Positions 47,262-56,645 are shown, numbered from the stretch's first letter. The stretch is 64,000 nucleotides of DNA from an uncultured Bacteroidota bacterium (GCA_902598525.1 CACKBZ010000002.1:1-64000), one strand, 5' to 3'. Made by a program: numbers and translations. The notes: a model not told the origin generated them from the sequence alone.

Positions 47262-49421
47262 TTAAAACTTAACGTCCAAACCTACAAGGATATTAATCCC
47301 AGATTGTGGATAATAATAGGTTCCTTCATAGGTTTTTATTTGATCATCTTCCTGAACATCATATGAATAATAACCACCATATGCAGAGTATTTATAATCA
47401 AATAAATTATTGACTAAAACCTTAAACTTTATTTCGTCTGATATATTTGGTAAATCTATATCATGAACAAAATTTATATCATTTATAAAAAATGATTCTA
47501 ATTTAGAGATTGGTGAGTTGGTTTGAGCAAAAAATTGTTCACCTACATACTTTGATCGCAACGAAATTAACACTTTTTTGTTTGGATTGAAATTTAGAAT
47601 ATTGTTAACAATTAAATTAGGTGAGTAAGCTAAATCCGTGTTCCCAAAATTTTTCAGATTTCCATCAAATGTTGAATAAAAATCCTTATTCTTATTTTCA
47701 CTAAGAGAGAAATTTGTTTCAATATTTAATTTGTTATTTAGCTTGATACTACTATCAAACTCTATTCCAACTCTATATGACTCACCAATGTTTCTTCTAA
47801 TTTCATACCCATTTATATCACGTTGACCAGTTAATACAAGCTGATCTTCGTAGATCATGTAAAATGCATTTAGAGATAAAGCCAAATTATTTGATTTTAA
47901 CTTCCAACCTAATTCTAAGTCATCCAGTTTTTCTTCATTTGGATTTCCATTTGCATAATCAGTTCGCGTTGGCTCTCTATGAGCCCTAGCAAATGAGAAA
48001 AAAAGATTGTTATTTTTATTTAGATTATAGAATAACCCAAATTTTGGATTGAAAAAATTAAAAGACTTATCAAGATTTTCAAATCCATCTTCTATGTAAC
48101 CAGTTGAAGTTGAATTTGCAGAAATACCAGCATCATATTTAATATTTCTAAATTGTAAGTCCCCATATAGTGTTAATCTGTCTGAAATGTAATAATCTAT
48201 TTTTGCATAAATGTTAAACTCCCCTTTATCACCAAAATCATCATAAAACTTTTCTTTAAAATCATATTGATTAACTGGAGAATTTATTTGATCATACCAT
48301 ATATACTCTCCATAATGTAAACCATTATATTTATTTAGCGAGCCTCCAATATTTACATTAAAATCATCTGTTTTATTATTTAGACTGTATAAAATGCCAT
48401 AAAAATCGTTGTCAATCCACCTTCTATCAATGTAATCAGATGCTCCATATCCAAGGTTATAGTTCTCGAAAAAACCTTTTCCATTTGTGAAATGAATCCC
48501 AAAGTTTGAATTCCAACCATTTTGATAAATCTGGTTCCAATGAATTTGAAGATGATTCTGTTTGTAATTATCTACTTGATCTTCGTAATACAATGTATTG
48601 CCAAACTCGTCATAGTATTCACCAGCCATATTATATTTTCTATTTGTTTCTAATGTTGATGAGTCAACTCCATACCAGGCCTGGTCAGTAATTTCATGAC
48701 CTGCAAAATTCAAAACTTTTATTAATGTGTTTTCATCTCTGTAAACTCCTTGCAGAAAATAAGAACGTAGGTTTGAACCAGATCTATCAATGTAACCATC
48801 AGATTTAATTCTAGAAACTCTCCCAGATAATTCAAATTTATCAATAAAGCCTGTTGAGAATCCTACTGAATTTTTTACAGTTCCAAAACTTCCTAATGTA
48901 TTGTTTATTTCAAAAAAAGGGCTTTCTGATGCTGAATTAGTCTGAATATTTATACTTCCACCAAATGCACCTGGTCCATTAGTTGAGGTGCCAACCCCTC
49001 TTTGAATTTGAATATTTTCAATAGATGAGGCAAAGTCAGGTAAGTCAACCCAATAAACTTGCATAGATTCAGAGTCATTATATGGGATTCCATTAATAGT
49101 AACATTAACTCTAGTCTGATCTGATCCTCTGATTCTAATGGATGAGTAGCCAATCCCTGCACCAGCATCTGAGTGAGTAACAACTGAGGGAGTATTCTTA
49201 AGCAGAATTGGAATATCTTGAGCTAAATTAGTTTTTTCAATATTCTCCTTTGATAAATTTACAAATGATACAGGAGTATCATTTTTGGCTTTTATTGCGC
49301 TAACAGTAACTTCTTCTAAGTTTAAAATACTAGTAAGAGAGTCAAGGTCTTTTGAGTTATTTACATCTTGAGCAAAGATGTGTGTACTAACAAGAAGTAC
49401 AAATAGTATATATTTTTTCAT
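47262..49421 (-). CDS. TonB-dependent outer membrane receptor under TPP riboswitch control
   Basis: 719 residues. Signal peptide (MKKYILFVLLVSTHIFAQ), a plug domain (about 40-155: LEEVTVSAIKAKNDTPVSFVNL, then IRIRGSDQTRVNVTINGIPYND) and a 22-strand-type barrel to the C-terminal strand ending LDVKF. No carboxypeptidase-like N-terminal extension and no SusD partner, so a small-molecule rather than a glycan receptor. The TPP riboswitch immediately upstream indicates thiamine or a thiamine derivative as ligand. The ATG directly follows the aptamer's closing stem. Confidence 0.93.
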   Translation of the reverse strand: MKKYILFVLLVSTHIFAQDVNNSKDLDSLTSILNLEEVTVSAIKAKNDTPVSFVNLSKENIEKTNLAQDIPILLKNTPSVVTHSDAGAGIGYSSIRIRGSDQTRVNVTINGIPYNDSESMQVYWVDLPDFASSIENIQIQRGVGTSTNGPGAFGGSINIQTNSASESPFFEINNTLGSFGTVKNSVGFSTGFIDKFELSGRVSRIKSDGYIDRSGSNLRSYFLQGVYRDENTLIKVLNFAGHEITDQAWYGVDSSTLETNRKYNMAGEYYDEFGNTLYYEDQVDNYKQNHLQIHWNQIYQNGWNSNFGIHFTNGKGFFENYNLGYGASDYIDRRWIDNDFYGILYSLNNKTDDFNVNIGGSLNKYNGLHYGEYIWYDQINSPVNQYDFKEKFYDDFGDKGEFNIYAKIDYYISDRLTLYGDLQFRNIKYDAGISANSTSTGYIEDGFENLDKSFNFFNPKFGLFYNLNKNNNLFFSFARAHREPTRTDYANGNPNEEKLDDLELGWKLKSNNLALSLNAFYMIYEDQLVLTGQRDINGYEIRRNIGESYRVGIEFDSSIKLNNKLNIETNFSLSENKNKDFYSTFDGNLKNFGNTDLAYSPNLIVNNILNFNPNKKVLISLRSKYVGEQFFAQTNSPISKLESFFINDINFVHDIDLPNISDEIKFKVLVNNLFDYKYSAYGGYYSYDVQEDDQIKTYEGTYYYPQSGINILVGLDVKF

Positions 49422-49499
49422 AATAAATTCCTTTCACAGTATTACCTGTCTAAGTTCTATGGGTTTGATCTCAGCTTTGTATAAGCACCCCAATTCATT
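49422..49499 (-). ncRNA. TPP riboswitch (THI element)
   Basis: Read on the minus strand, the conserved THI blocks occur in order: GGGGTGC, a short P3 (GCTT/AAGC), CTGAGAT, ACCC, GAAC..., ACAG-GTAATA-CTGT (P5) and GAAAGGAA. The closing P1 helix pairs AATGAATT (49492-49499) with AATTTATT (49422-49429), 8 pairs with one G-T. P1's 3' strand ends at the base before the receptor ATG, and the ribosome-binding AAAGG lies at its base. TPP binding would therefore hide the translation start without a separate expression platform. Confidence 0.93.
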
Positions 49500-49500
49500 C

Positions 49501-49531
49501 CAAAATTAAAGATTTTTATTTATTAAATCAA
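49501..49531 (-). promoter_or_regulatory. Promoter of the TPP riboswitch and receptor gene
   Basis: TTG (49529-49531), 20-base spacer, TAATTTTG (49501-49508) on the minus strand, a full match to the Bacteroidota pattern. The -7 box overlaps the stop codon of the kinase gene and the -33 box lies inside its coding region. Transcription would begin within the first bases of aptamer P1. Confidence 0.7.
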
Positions 49532-50066
49532 CAGCAGTATTAAATCTTTTGTTAAAGTTTTGGCCAGTTATTATATCAAACCTAACATTTAATATATCCA
49601 GCTCTAGTTTATGTGCTTTAAACATTTCTAATCTTTCATCTGGTCTATCTCGAAGATCATCTTTTATCCAAGGCGTATCAATATTTAAAATTAAATAATA
49701 GTCATATTTTAATAATTTTGATTGTCTAACAAGCCATGGATCACAGAATCCATCATAATGAGTTTTTGACCATGCAATAGTCGTTAAAATATTAGTATCA
49801 CAAAATATTAATTTATTGGAATTTAAAATGTTAGCATTTTCAAGTTCAACTTGCCCCCTTGCTATCTTTATAAGATCATCTTTATTACATACTTCTTTTT
49901 TATCATCCCATTTACTTTGAAGATAGTCTCTTGCATATTCACTGACAAAATTAGTTTTAAAATAAGAGGCAAGTTCTTGGGTCAATGTTGATTTTCCTGT
50001 TGATTCAGGACCACAAATAACAACCTTCTTTATTGATGATTCGTTTTGAGTAATATCTTTTTCCAT
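49506..50066 (-). CDS. NadR-like P-loop kinase
   Basis: 186 residues. Walker A GPESTGKST (about 19-27), then EYARDYL and CDTNILTT as in the ribosylnicotinamide kinase domain of NadR, with a RDRPDERLEMF lid. No adenylyltransferase or DNA-binding domain. Phosphorylates a permeated vitamin: nicotinamide riboside by homology, or thiamine if the adjacent TPP riboswitch reflects a shared pathway. The start lies 37 bases inside the permease gene. Confidence 0.85.
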   Translation of the reverse strand: MEKDITQNESSIKKVVICGPESTGKSTLTQELASYFKTNFVSEYARDYLQSKWDDKKEVCNKDDLIKIARGQVELENANILNSNKLIFCDTNILTTIAWSKTHYDGFCDPWLVRQSKLLKYDYYLILNIDTPWIKDDLRDRPDERLEMFKAHKLELDILNVRFDIITGQNFNKRFNTAVDLINKNL

Positions 50067-50659
50067 GATATATAGCCTAATATCGCTAACACTGTAAAAA
50101 TAATATACTGGAGTGAGGAAATCGTTAAACCTTTATAGAAATAAAGTGGAACTGTAATTAAATCTCCAATAATCCAAAATATCCAACTTTCAATTTTCCT
50201 TCTAGCCATTAACCACATAGCCACAAAGAAAATTGCAGTGGTTATATTATCAATATATGCCGTCCAACTGTTCCATTTATCAAACTGAACATATACAAAA
50301 TAAATAAATATTAGACTTCCAAGAGCCAATAAAATTAATTGTTTGTATTCCTTTTTTTTAAGTCTTGAAACATTATTTATAAATACTTCATCTTTTTTTC
50401 TCGACCAATAATACCATCCATAAATAGACATGATAAAGAAGTATCCATTAATTATCATGTCTCCTAAAAGAGAGAAATTGAAAAGTATGTAGACAAATAT
50501 TCCAGTTCCAATAAGCCCTGTTGGATATACTAAAATATTATTTTGTTTTGCATAAATAACACTTGTTATATTCATTATAACTGCAAATGATTCCAAATAA
50601 ATAAACGAAGAGGAATATGAAGAGTATTGAGAAAACAGAAAGTCAAAAATTTGATCCAT
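50030..50659 (-). CDS. pnuC: PnuC-family vitamin permease
   Basis: 209 residues with about seven helices. WxxW-type motifs of the PnuC family are seen, such as IYGWYYWSRK and WNSWTAYIDNITTAIFFVAMWLMARRKIESW. Family members take up nicotinamide riboside (PnuC), thiamine (PnuT) or riboflavin (PnuX) by facilitated diffusion with metabolic trapping by a kinase. The overlapping kinase gene fits that. Here thiamine is favoured by the nearby riboswitch, nicotinamide riboside by the kinase family. Confidence 0.9.
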   Translation of the reverse strand: MDQIFDFLFSQYSSYSSSFIYLESFAVIMNITSVIYAKQNNILVYPTGLIGTGIFVYILFNFSLLGDMIINGYFFIMSIYGWYYWSRKKDEVFINNVSRLKKKEYKQLILLALGSLIFIYFVYVQFDKWNSWTAYIDNITTAIFFVAMWLMARRKIESWIFWIIGDLITVPLYFYKGLTISSLQYIIFTVLAILGYISWKKILLKTNHQ

Positions 50660-50662
50660 AAA

Positions 50663-51280
50663 TTAAGATTTCTTAGCGTAGCAAATTATGTACTCATCTA
50701 ATGAGAAAAAAATAAGATCAAATTTAATCTTATTATTTCCGTTTATATAATGTCCTGTTTTAAACATATTATTTTCCGGAGAAACATCAATTTCTAGATC
50801 ACTTGAAAAACTCACCCCTTTTTTCCCTAATAATTTATATATTGACTCCTTTGCAGACCAAATTTTGGTCAGAGATTCTAAATCGTTAATACTTTCAACT
50901 TGTAGTAATTCATTATTGCTAAGAAACTTATTTTGAATATTAAATATTTTATCAGTTTTAATCTGAATATCAATTCCGAAATCTATTTCATTTGAAAGTC
51001 CAATACCCACCAATTCATTAGAATGAGAAATAGATATACCCTTATTGTTATTTAAATATGGTTTACCATTTTGGTCATAATTAATATTGATGTCAGGATT
51101 TTCAATATTCAATAGCTTTCTGACAGCAAGGAAATGTTCTCTAGATATTTCTTGATTTCTTTTCTTTAAAAGATTTTTATCATAATCATTTAAATGAGAT
51201 TCATCCAACTCACCTGATACAATATTCCAAATCATAATTTTGGTTGAATTATTAATTATGAGATCTTTAAGAAAAGGCAT
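50663..51280 (-). CDS. 4'-phosphopantetheinyl transferase (Sfp/AcpT-like)
   Basis: 205 residues. The family motifs GIDIQ (about 93-97) and IWSAKESIYKLLG (about 139-151) hold the Mg-binding Asp and Glu residues. Activates acyl or peptidyl carrier proteins by attaching phosphopantetheine from CoA. The length fits the Sfp class more than the short AcpS. It ends 3 bases before pnuC, so it heads that transcript. Confidence 0.9.
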   Translation of the reverse strand: MPFLKDLIINNSTKIMIWNIVSGELDESHLNDYDKNLLKKRNQEISREHFLAVRKLLNIENPDININYDQNGKPYLNNNKGISISHSNELVGIGLSNEIDFGIDIQIKTDKIFNIQNKFLSNNELLQVESINDLESLTKIWSAKESIYKLLGKKGVSFSSDLEIDVSPENNMFKTGHYINGNNKIKFDLIFFSLDEYIICYAKKS

Positions 51281-51311
51281 TTGAATAAAAAGATTAAATC
51301 AGGTACTTTTG
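51280..51311 (+). promoter_or_regulatory. Promoter of ahcY
   Basis: TTTG (51280-51283), 20-base spacer, TACTTTTG (51304-51311), a full match to the Bacteroidota consensus. The ATG follows 16 bases later. It begins at the start codon of the divergent phosphopantetheinyl transferase. Confidence 0.75.
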
Positions 51312-51327
51312 CTTTATAAATATACAT

Positions 51328-52650
51328 ATGAAAAATAAAACAGATAGTAAATACACTGCATATAAGGTAAAAGACATTTCTCTAGCTGAATGGGGTAGAA
51401 AAGAAATAAATTTAGCTGAAGCTGAGATGCCAGGACTAATGGCTCTAAGAAATAAATTTAAAAAAGATAAACCATTAGAAGGGTCTAGAATAGCTGGTTG
51501 TCTTCACATGACTATTCAAACAGCTGTTTTAATTGAAACATTAGTTGATCTTGGGGCTGAAGTTACATGGAGCTCATGTAATATATTCTCTACACAAGAT
51601 CATGCTGCAGCTGCTATTGCTGCTCGTGGTATTCAGGTATATGCATGGAAAGATATGAGTGAGGAGGAATTTAGTTGGTGTATTGAGCAAACATTATTTT
51701 TTGGTGAAGAAAGAAAACCACTAAACATGATTCTTGATGATGGAGGTGATCTTACAAATATGGTGCTTGATGAATACCCGGAGCTGGTGTCAGAAATTAA
51801 AGGACTATCTGAAGAGACTACGACAGGTGTTCACAGGTTGTATGATAGAATGAAAAATGGGACACTTCCTCTTCCTGCTATAAATGTTAATGACTCAGTA
51901 ACAAAATCTAAATTTGACAATAAATACGGATGTAAAGAAAGCGCAGTAGATGCAGTTAGAAGAGCGACTGATATTATGCTAGCTGGAAAAAGAGTTGTTG
52001 TTTGTGGATATGGCGATGTTGGGAAAGGAACTGCGGCATCTTTTAGAGGTGCTGGATCGATTGTCACAGTTACAGAAATAGATCCTATATGTGCTCTCCA
52101 AGCATCAATGGATGGATATGAAGTAAAAAAGTTAAAAACCGTAGTTTCAAATGCAGATATTGTTGTAACTGCAACTGGAAATAAGGATATTGTAGATGAA
52201 GAATCTTTCAAAATGATGAAAGATAAAACTATAGTGTGTAATATTGGGCACTTTGATAATGAGATCGATATGAACTGGTTAGAAACTAATTTCTCTGAAC
52301 AGAAAACTAATATTAAACCACAAGTTGACTCATACAGAATAACAAAAGATAAAGAAATTATAATTCTTGCCGAAGGTAGGCTAGTTAATCTTGGTTGTGC
52401 AACTGGTCATCCAAGTTTTGTAATGAGTAACTCATTTACAAACCAAGTGCTTGCTCAAATAGAGCTATGGAATAATTCGGATAATTATGAGAATAAAGTA
52501 TACATGCTTCCGAAGAATTTAGATGAGACGGTAGCAAGACTTCACTTAGACAAACTTGGTGTAGAACTTGAAGAGCTATCAAGTGAACAAGCAAAATACA
52601 TTGGAGTCCATAAAGAAGGGCCATTTAAACCAGAATATTATAGATATTGA
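51328..52650 (+). CDS. ahcY: Adenosylhomocysteinase
   Basis: 440 residues. Substrate domain with [19 protein letters not shown]-binding CGYGDVGKG, and the C-terminal KPEYYRY that reaches into the neighbouring subunit. Hydrolyses S-adenosylhomocysteine to homocysteine and adenosine. Followed by a TTGA overlap with a flippase gene. Confidence 0.97.
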   Translation: MKNKTDSKYTAYKVKDISLAEWGRKEINLAEAEMPGLMALRNKFKKDKPLEGSRIAGCLHMTIQTAVLIETLVDLGAEVTWSSCNIFSTQDHAAAAIAARGIQVYAWKDMSEEEFSWCIEQTLFFGEERKPLNMILDDGGDLTNMVLDEYPELVSEIKGLSEETTTGVHRLYDRMKNGTLPLPAINVNDSVTKSKFDNKYGCKESAVDAVRRATDIMLAGKRVVVCGYGDVGKGTAASFRGAGSIVTVTEIDPICALQASMDGYEVKKLKTVVSNADIVVTATGNKDIVDEESFKMMKDKTIVCNIGHFDNEIDMNWLETNFSEQKTNIKPQVDSYRITKDKEIIILAEGRLVNLGCATGHPSFVMSNSFTNQVLAQIELWNNSDNYENKVYMLPKNLDETVARLHLDKLGVELEELSSEQAKYIGVHKEGPFKPEYYRY

Positions 52651-53909
52651 TTAGCCTTTTCATTAATACTTTTAAAAGTAATGCTTATTTAGTTTTTTCA
52701 AGTTCTTTGAATGTTCTTTTAACAGCATCATTATCTTTCCTTCTCGCATATAAATTGGGTGTTTATGAATTTGGCTTATTTGCAAGTTTATGGGCTATTC
52801 TTACAATTCTTAGAAGTTTGAGTTTTTTTGGTCTTAAAGATGGTTCATTAAAATTATATTCAAAAAATAACATATGGCACAGGGATATATTCGATAATAT
52901 TCTAAAAGCTTCATTAATTTTTACATCGATTTGTATTGTTATTTTGGTTGCAGTTGGAACTACAGGAGATTCAGAAGGAGAAGCTTACCTTAGTTTAGGA
53001 ATTATTCTCCAATTAATTGCATATTCTTTAGTTGAGATTAACTCTGTTTATTACATGGCAATTAATAATAAAATTAGAGTCTCAATTCTTCATACATTAG
53101 TTAGTTTTGCAAATTTTTCTCTTTTAATTTTTTATATGCAAATAAATGAAGTTAATCTTAGAAATCTTTCTAATGTATTAATATTAAGTTCTATTTTAAT
53201 ATCAATTCCTACGCTGTGTAATTTAGTTTATTTACGAAAAAAAATTATTTTAATCAAAAAAATTAAAATACCATTTAAATCGTATTTAAAAGTTGTTACA
53301 CCATTTGGTTTAGCGATTTTATTTCAGTTACTATACTATCAATCTGATCAAATTATGTTAAGATATATTGATTCTCCTGAAAGTACCTCGTATTATTCAA
53401 TTGCATATTCAGTTTTTTCTGGTATAATAGTAGTCCCTATGGTAATCTTTCAAAAATCAATAATCCCAAAGCTTTTCTTGGAATTTAATGTTGATAAAAC
53501 TCTTGTCTGGAAAAAGATTACTTTATATGCAAAATACTTAATTCCTATTGGTATAATAATTAATATACTATCGTTGGTATTTATCGATGACTTTATTAAA
53601 ATTCTCTTTGGTATGAAGTACGTAAAAGTAGTTGATATATTCTATTATTTATCTTTCAACATTCCAATAGTTTTAACATCATTATGTTTTGGATCCTATC
53701 TTTTTTTCGAAGATAAATTAATGCAAAAAAAATTATATATAATGGGAGCTGCAGCATTTATTAATTTAGTACTTAATTTATTATTAATACCTTATTTTTC
53801 ATATTATGGGGCTTTGGTGTCAACCATCCTATCAAATGTTTTTATATTAGTATCTTACATGTTGGTATATTGGTATGAGAATCCTAGAAAATTTCAAAAA
53901 AATCTATAG
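52647..53909 (+). CDS. Polysaccharide flippase (MATE/Wzx-like), TTG start
   Basis: 420 residues with about twelve to fourteen helices and the family's opening ([36 protein letters not shown]). Moves lipid-linked glycans across the inner membrane. The apparent start is a TTG overlapping the ahcY stop by 4 bases; the next in-frame ATG is more than 130 residues inside. Overlaps the next gene by 35 bases. Confidence 0.88.
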   Translation: MISLFINTFKSNAYLVFSSSLNVLLTASLSFLLAYKLGVYEFGLFASLWAILTILRSLSFFGLKDGSLKLYSKNNIWHRDIFDNILKASLIFTSICIVILVAVGTTGDSEGEAYLSLGIILQLIAYSLVEINSVYYMAINNKIRVSILHTLVSFANFSLLIFYMQINEVNLRNLSNVLILSSILISIPTLCNLVYLRKKIILIKKIKIPFKSYLKVVTPFGLAILFQLLYYQSDQIMLRYIDSPESTSYYSIAYSVFSGIIVVPMVIFQKSIIPKLFLEFNVDKTLVWKKITLYAKYLIPIGIIINILSLVFIDDFIKILFGMKYVKVVDIFYYLSFNIPIVLTSLCFGSYLFFEDKLMQKKLYIMGAAAFINLVLNLLLIPYFSYYGALVSTILSNVFILVSYMLVYWYENPRKFQKNL

Positions 53910-54819
53910 AAAGCTTATTGCTTTTAATAATATCATTTATCATTATTTAAGATTTTATAAGTATTCTGGTACTAATTTTGAAAAAATTAATGGCTACAAC
54001 TTTGAAATTTTAAAGGTAGCTCATGCCTTAGAAAAAAGTATTTTCATGCCAGAACAAAAAGATGAATCTGGATGGGAAAATGCAAAAATTTTATTTAATC
54101 TTCTCAATATCAGTTCGATTAAAAAAGAGAAAAGTGAATCGTATTTTATAGGCGTTAATGTTTATAACAAGTTTATTGAACATAAGAAATCTAACGGGAT
54201 TGTTAAGGATATTAAAAAAATTGATTTACAAAGTGAAAATTTTTTAGAATCTGGTAAAATCAAAATCGATGAGCAAGGATTTAAAAGCCTTCAAAATCCT
54301 GAAAAATTCTTTTTAAGTAGATATAGTTTTAGAGATTTTAAAAGTAAAATAATTAATGACATTACTGTTAAAAGGATTTTAAATTTAGCATCTAAAACAC
54401 CTAGTACTTGTAACAGACAACACTGGTTTACGTATAATATTAATAATAAAGAGATTATCAAAAAAGCTCTTTCACTTCAATCTGGAAATAGAGGTTTTAC
54501 AGAGTATATTCATAATTTATTCATTATTACATCAGATTTATCAGCATTTAAGCCAGGGCAAGAAGTATATCAACACTGGATTGACGGAGGCATGTATGCA
54601 ATGTCAGTTATGTATGCAATTCATTCTTTAGGATTAGTCTCATGTCCCCTGAATTGGTCAACAACACCAAGAATTGATCGTAAGATTAGAAAAAAAATTT
54701 CAATTAAAAAATCTCATAGTATCATTATGATGATAGCATATGGAGAGCCCAAGAATAATATAGCATGTGTTTCAAAAAGAAAAAGTATAGAAAACTTTTA
54801 CAAAGTTATTAATGAATAA
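53875..54819 (+). CDS. Nitroreductase-like protein with N-terminal extension, in a polysaccharide cassette
   Basis: 314 residues. The C-terminal 180 residues form a nitroreductase-like FMN fold: LSRYSFRDFK (about 142-151), LASKTPSTCNRQHW (about 169-182, the S-x-x-N-x-Q flavin loop) and GGMYAMSVMYAIHSLGLVSC. The first 120 residues are a distinct helical region with HALEKSIFMPE. Similar proteins occur beside pyruvyl transferases in glycan clusters, but I know of no assigned reaction. Overlaps both neighbours (35 and 8 bases). Confidence 0.8.
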   Translation: MRILENFKKIYRKLIAFNNIIYHYLRFYKYSGTNFEKINGYNFEILKVAHALEKSIFMPEQKDESGWENAKILFNLLNISSIKKEKSESYFIGVNVYNKFIEHKKSNGIVKDIKKIDLQSENFLESGKIKIDEQGFKSLQNPEKFFLSRYSFRDFKSKIINDITVKRILNLASKTPSTCNRQHWFTYNINNKEIIKKALSLQSGNRGFTEYIHNLFIITSDLSAFKPGQEVYQHWIDGGMYAMSVMYAIHSLGLVSCPLNWSTTPRIDRKIRKKISIKKSHSIIMMIAYGEPKNNIACVSKRKSIENFYKVINE

Positions 54820-55927
54820 TAAGATACTTTTAAATACTATATATAAGACAAATAACTATGGGGCAATTCTTCAATCTTATGGACTCTACAAGGAGCTAAG
54901 TAAATATGGAGATGTTGAAATGCTAGATTTAAAAAATAAACACATTGATAATGGTTTTAAACTGATTAGATTTGGCTTTAGCTTAAAAAGTATTCTCAGT
55001 ATACTAAAGGATTTAGTTAGATTTAAATCTAGAAAATTATTAATTCAAAGATTAAGGTCTTTTATTAAAAATAATTTTAATGAAACTGCTAAAGTTGATA
55101 AAATTGGAAATAATTTAAAAAAAAAATATACTCACTTTATTACTGGATCTGATCAAATATGGAATCCAAACTGTATTTCAGACAATAACTTTCTTGATCC
55201 TCGATATTTTTTTCATGGAATTGATTCAGAAAATATATTTGCATATTGCTCTAGTAGGGGATCATACAATTATTCCGAGGATGAAAAAAAGTTAGTACAT
55301 AAATATTTATCTAAGTTTAAAAAAATAACTGTTAGAGAAAAAGATTTTAAAAGTTTTGTAAAAAATGAGTTAAAATTTGAATGTGAAACTGTAATGGACC
55401 CATCATTTTTTATAACTAAACCTGATTTAAATTATTTATCAAGTAATAACTACATCCAGAAAATACCTGATAAATATGTCTTAGTCTATACTGTCCCAAA
55501 AGCTAGTAGTATGAATAGTATTGCAGGAATTATTAAAAAGAAGTTTGGATTGGAGGTTATACTTATTGATCAAGATATATTTAATATAAAAAATGCAGAT
55601 TTAGTATTAAAAAATTGTAGCATTGGAGATTTTTTATTTCTATTTAGAAATGCTGAATTTATTTTAACAGATTCTTTCCATGGCACCTGTTTCTCAATAA
55701 TTTATGAAAAACAGTTCATAATACCTGATATTGGTCACCTTGCTAATAGGATTAAGAGTTTATTGTCAATATTTAAGATTAAGGATAGGATTGTTAAAAA
55801 AAATTATAATGTTAGTTCTATTATAGAATTATTAGAAAAAGGTATAGACTACAAAAGAGTTAGTCCATTAGTAAGTAATGAAATTCAAAGAAGTAGAAGA
55901 GTTATAGAAGGTTTTTTTAAAAATTAA
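54812..55927 (+). CDS. Polysaccharide pyruvyl transferase-family protein
   Basis: 371 residues. PF04230 features: N-terminal [16 protein letters not shown], central [10 protein letters not shown] and distal [18 protein letters not shown]. The family adds pyruvate ketals to sugars of exopolysaccharides, using a GT-B-like fold. Last gene of the ahcY-flippase-nitroreductase run. Its stop shares a TTAA with the convergent rpmA stop. Confidence 0.88.
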   Translation: MNNKILLNTIYKTNNYGAILQSYGLYKELSKYGDVEMLDLKNKHIDNGFKLIRFGFSLKSILSILKDLVRFKSRKLLIQRLRSFIKNNFNETAKVDKIGNNLKKKYTHFITGSDQIWNPNCISDNNFLDPRYFFHGIDSENIFAYCSSRGSYNYSEDEKKLVHKYLSKFKKITVREKDFKSFVKNELKFECETVMDPSFFITKPDLNYLSSNNYIQKIPDKYVLVYTVPKASSMNSIAGIIKKKFGLEVILIDQDIFNIKNADLVLKNCSIGDFLFLFRNAEFILTDSFHGTCFSIIYEKQFIIPDIGHLANRIKSLLSIFKIKDRIVKKNYNVSSIIELLEKGIDYKRVSPLVSNEIQRSRRVIEGFFKN

Positions 55928-56184
55928 CTCTTCGAAGTATCTATTGAGACAAAAGATTTGTTATTGGATTTCTTTTTGAATGTTACAATACCATCTACTT
56001 TAGCGTGAAGTGTATGATCCTTTCCAAGATAAACATTTTCACCAGGATGATGAACAGTCCCCCTCTGTCTAACAATTATGTTACCAGCTTGGGCAAATTG
56101 ACCTCCAAAAATCTTTACCCCGAGTCGTTTCGACTCTGATTCTCTACCATTCTTTGAGCTACCAACTCCTTTTTTATGTGCCAT
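55924..56184 (-). CDS. rpmA: 50S ribosomal protein L27
   Basis: 86 residues. [21 protein letters not shown] at the start, as in L27 of most bacteria, and [22 protein letters not shown]. No cleaved N-terminal extension. Follows rplU after 3 bases. Confidence 0.98.
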   Translation of the reverse strand: MAHKKGVGSSKNGRESESKRLGVKIFGGQFAQAGNIIVRQRGTVHHPGENVYLGKDHTLHAKVDGIVTFKKKSNNKSFVSIDTSKS

Positions 56185-56187
56185 AAT

Positions 56188-56628
56188 TTATTTCTTCTTT
56201 GCAGCTGCTGTTTTCTTTGCAGCTGTTGTTTTCTTTGCAGCTGTTGTTTTCTTTGCAGCTGTTGTTTTCTTAGTAGAATCTTTACTATCAATAGAGGCAG
56301 CTTTTTTAGAAATCTTTTTTTCAGAAATATCTTGAATAACAATTTCTGTTATATGCTGTCTATGACCATTTTTTACTTTGTATCCTTTTCTTCGCTTCTT
56401 TTTAAAAACAATTACTTTATCATCCTTTAAGTGAGAGATAATCTTTGCTTCAACCAGAGTTCCTGATAAAATTGGTTTACCTACTTGAACTTTTTTGCCA
56501 TCATCTAAAAGAAGTACATTTTCAAATGAAACCTTAGAACCTTCCTTAGCATCAATTCTGTTAACATAAAGTTTTTGGTCTTTTGATACCTTAAACTGAC
56601 TCCCTTGTATTTCAACTACTGCGTACAT
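56188..56628 (-). CDS. rplU: 50S ribosomal protein L21 with Ala/Lys/Thr repeat tail
   Basis: 146 residues; the L21 core is about 1-103 (MYAVVEIQGSQFKVSKDQ, FKKKRRKGYKVKNGHRQ). The tail of about 40 residues ends in repeated KKTTAA units, encoded by four 18-base DNA repeats. This is similar in composition to histone H1-like or chromosomal-protein tails, and probably disordered and nucleic-acid binding. Length of core is normal. Confidence 0.95.
   Translation of the reverse strand: MYAVVEIQGSQFKVSKDQKLYVNRIDAKEGSKVSFENVLLLDDGKKVQVGKPILSGTLVEAKIISHLKDDKVIVFKKKRRKGYKVKNGHRQHITEIVIQDISEKKISKKAASIDSKDSTKKTTAAKKTTAAKKTTAAKKTAAAKKK
56201..56272. repeat. Four 18-base tandem repeats inside rplU
   Basis: Unit GCAGCTGTTGTTTTCTTT (plus strand), four copies, with single-base changes in the first and last. 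Each encodes one KKTTAA unit of the L21 tail. A candidate site for length variation. Confidence 0.9.
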
Positions 56629-56645
56629 CGCTAATTTTTGAATTG

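Noticed and set aside
52647-55927. Part of the main polysaccharide operon at 56689-64000
   Set aside because: Opposite strand and separated by rpmA-rplU with their own promoter, so treated as a distinct cassette.
56201-56272. CRISPR-like repeat
   Set aside because: Units are contiguous with no spacers and lie in a coding frame.
56176-56430. Plus-strand open frame with repeated Cys-Ser-Cys-Cys-Phe-Leu units, looking like a cysteine-rich repeat protein
   Set aside because: It is the antisense of the rplU tandem repeats; the repeat is explained by the L21 tail.
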